Below are positions 38,298 to 39,397 of a stretch of DNA of 39,397 bases, one piece after another. The translations under genes and the position numbers were made by a program. The stretch's first letter is position 1; each line of letters starts with the position of its first letter. The DNA comes from a virus: positions 1 to 39,397 of IMG/VR virus record IMGVR_UViG_3300020171_000014; one strand, 5' to 3'. The notes beneath the pieces were generated by a model. That model was not told where the DNA came from. It made no database searches and saw only the letters and a program-made list of their open reading frames with translations.

Positions 38298-38493
38298 AGT
38301 TCCAATAATCACCCGTAGAGATAATAAAGTTATTTGTCCAAATTGTAGTTATTCTGAAGAAGTATCTAAGAAAGTATTTAGTAAAATGAATAAAATTCCG
38401 TGGATAAATTATATACGAGATGAAATCATAAAAATTCCTTTACGATGTCCAAAATGTAAAACTGAATTCCGAGAAAACTTTTCTTTTTTGTAA
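38284..38493 (+). CDS. Small zinc-ribbon protein
   Basis: A 69-residue protein preceded by AAAGGAGAG, with CPNC near the N-terminus and CPKC near the C-terminus (VICPNCSYSEE ... LRCPKCKTEFREN). The two knuckles enclose a 40-residue helical stretch. One zinc ion is likely. Function unknown; the next gene is a nuclease-like protein. Confidence 0.55.
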   Translation: MRKFEVPIITRRDNKVICPNCSYSEEVSKKVFSKMNKIPWINYIRDEIIKIPLRCPKCKTEFRENFSFL

Positions 38494-38499
38494 AATTAA

Positions 38500-38985
38500 A
38501 TGGGAGGAGAGATAGTGCATAGTGGAGAAATTGAAGTAGCATTAGCAAATTATCTTAATCCGAGAATGAATTTAATAGTGCCTAATATATCTTGGGGTTT
38601 AGATTTATATGAGATTGATTTGTTAGTATTAACGCAAAGTCAATATGCCTGGGAAATAGAAATCAAAACTTCTTTATCGGATTTGAAAGCCGATAACAAT
38701 AAAAAACACGGACATTATAGTAATAAAATAAAAAGACTTTATTTCGCTGTGCCAGAAGAATTGCAAGAAGAGGCACTCAAACATATTCCAGAACGAGCAG
38801 GATTGTTTATCGTAAGTGAATCTATGCATGTTCGTCTTATTAAGGCCCCAAAATTAAATATGCGAGCAAGAAAATTTAATGCAGAAGAAATCAATCATCT
38901 TTATAAACTTGCGGCTATGCGCCTATGGTCGTTAAAAGAAAGGATTTATAGATTACAAAAGAAACTAACTCCTAACCATCCATAA
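38500..38985 (+). CDS. PD-(D/E)XK-like nuclease fold protein
   Basis: A 161-residue protein: SGEIEVALANYL (Glu), then LYEIDLLVLTQSQYAWEIEIKTSLSDLKAD, which gives the D...E-x-K core (Asp in EIDLL, Glu and Lys in EIEIKTS), and NKKHGHYSNKIKRLYFAVPEEL after it. This is the layout of small PD-(D/E)XK proteins such as the MmcB-like repair family. The nuclease would be single-domain. Ends with a basic helical tail. Preceded by GGGAGG, with start at the first ATG. Confidence 0.6.
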   Translation: MGGEIVHSGEIEVALANYLNPRMNLIVPNISWGLDLYEIDLLVLTQSQYAWEIEIKTSLSDLKADNNKKHGHYSNKIKRLYFAVPEELQEEALKHIPERAGLFIVSESMHVRLIKAPKLNMRARKFNAEEINHLYKLAAMRLWSLKERIYRLQKKLTPNHP

Positions 38986-39002
38986 ACTTTTGGGAGGAAA
39001 AG

Positions 39003-39215
39003 ATGAAACTAAAAATATTGATGATAATAGTTATTCTTTTTTTCTGTTATAGTATTTATGCTCTCTGGCGGCACGACGAAGAAAAGAAAATTACTTGGAT
39101 AGGTTGTCCTATGGTAAGTGATAATGATAAGTATACTCCATCACAAGGGTGGATTTCTTCCCAAAAAATTGGTTTAAGAAAAGATGGGATTGTTGTATGG
39201 AAAGAGAATAAATAA
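39003..39215 (+). CDS. Small signal-anchored protein
   Basis: A 70-residue protein with an N-terminal hydrophobic segment (LKILMIIVILFFCYSIYALW) followed by a charged domain (ITWIGCPMVSDNDKYTPSQGWISSQKIGLRKDGIVVW). One anchor, periplasmic remainder. Preceded by TGGGAGG. It is the last complete gene before the circular junction and lies next to the membrane-protein cluster at the other end. Function unknown. Confidence 0.55.
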   Translation: MKLKILMIIVILFFCYSIYALWRHDEEKKITWIGCPMVSDNDKYTPSQGWISSQKIGLRKDGIVVWKENK

Positions 39216-39272
39216 ATGAACTATTATACTTTCCTCGATAACTTCGACCCCTGGATGGAACGCACCCAATAG
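39216..39272 (+). CDS. 18-residue peptide ending at the circular junction
   Basis: MNYYTFLDNFDPWMERTQ, closed by TAG exactly at the repeat start. Directly beyond the TAG the same frame stays open through the repeat into the basic membrane peptide at 51-176. It may be an upstream coupler, or the N-terminal part of one protein interrupted by an amber codon. Confidence 0.3.
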   Translation: MNYYTFLDNFDPWMERTQ

Positions 39273-39397
39273 GCGGTCTTGAATAAGATAATCTCCGTAA
39301 TCAAATATTACCTTACCGAGATGACTGCGTTGTGCTTATTCTTAGGCGTATTCTTTTTATTTTATATGTATGTTGACGGCTACCCGAAACTAAGAAA
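39271..39397. repeat. Right copy of 127-bp terminal direct repeat
   Basis: Identical to bases 1-127. On removing one copy the genome closes to about 39,270 bp. This copy holds the upstream part of the small basic membrane peptide whose start lies 51 bases into the repeat. Confidence 0.97.

Noticed and set aside
1-39397. Minus-strand genes
   Set aside because: All minus-strand frames overlap well-supported + strand genes, lack ribosome sites and show no family motif.
1-39397. Genome-wide TAG recoding
   Set aside because: The large genes contain no internal TAG and several clear genes end normally with TAG, often soon followed by another stop.
1-39397. Integrase, CRISPR array, reverse transcriptase or diversity-generating element
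   Set aside because: No tyrosine or serine recombinase motifs, no regularly spaced repeats with spacers, and no RT motif were found in either strand.

Overview
This window is an essentially complete circular genome of an uncultivated tailed phage (Caudoviricetes), about 39,270 unique bases. Bases 1-127 are repeated exactly at 39271-39397. A 127-base overlap is what a de Bruijn assembler running at k=127 leaves at the ends of a circular contig, so I read it as closure of a circular or circularly permuted molecule rather than a proven packaged terminal repeat. Every gene I can support is on the + strand, densely packed, often with ATGA, TAATG or TGATG overlaps and GGAGG-type ribosome binding sites. 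The DNA is AT-rich. I see no integrase, tape-measure protein, tail sheath or tail tube; instead there are glutamine-rich ejection-type proteins behind a portal and a connector, which fits a short-tailed (podovirus-like) virion. A nested Rz/Rz1-like spanin pair, several lipoboxes and an O-antigen ligase-like protein point to a diderm (Gram-negative) host. Nothing in the sequence names the host genus.

Layout. (1) 1-2470: small accessory genes: membrane peptides, a cysteine-rich lipoprotein, a GroES-like co-chaperonin, an HELCH metallopeptidase, a helix-turn-helix protein, and a terminator. (2) 2478-10509: packaging and head: small and large terminase, portal, scaffold, major capsid protein, and a secreted-looking decoration-type protein, closed by a strong intrinsic terminator. 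(3) 10512-11815: a moron-like pair, a zinc-ribbon lipoprotein and the O-antigen ligase-like membrane protein. (4) 11812-24854: connector with an inserted LamG domain, tail and fiber proteins, an inserted GNAT plus HNH homing-endonuclease pair, three Q-rich ejection proteins, a long fiber, and a LamG protein. (5) 24863-29191: lysis genes (holin, spanins and, separately, a membrane-anchored lysozyme-like protein), a metallophosphoesterase, a TSCPD protein, a short ribbon-helix-helix regulator behind a consensus promoter, and a strongly structured RNA leader. (6) 29184-33512: an HNH nuclease, small zinc-binding proteins, and a recombination module (annealing protein, PD-(D/E)XK exonuclease, DUF669-like protein). 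(7) 33537-39270: a replication initiator with iteron-like repeats inside its gene, a heptad-repeat protein, a small C5 DNA methyltransferase, many short Cys-rich early proteins, a PD-(D/E)XK-like protein and a second structured RNA.

The most unusual feature is that seven proteins in the virion operon carry convincing Sec signal peptides with AxA-type cleavage sites, in positions where ordinary phages encode cytoplasmically assembled decoration, tail and fiber proteins. Next in interest are the O-antigen ligase in the middle of the structural operon, a LamG domain spliced into the connector, the GroES homologue, two RNA leaders with short well-initiated peptides, and a lambda-like candidate origin inside the initiator gene. 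No database search was available; family calls rest on motifs, length and gene order.
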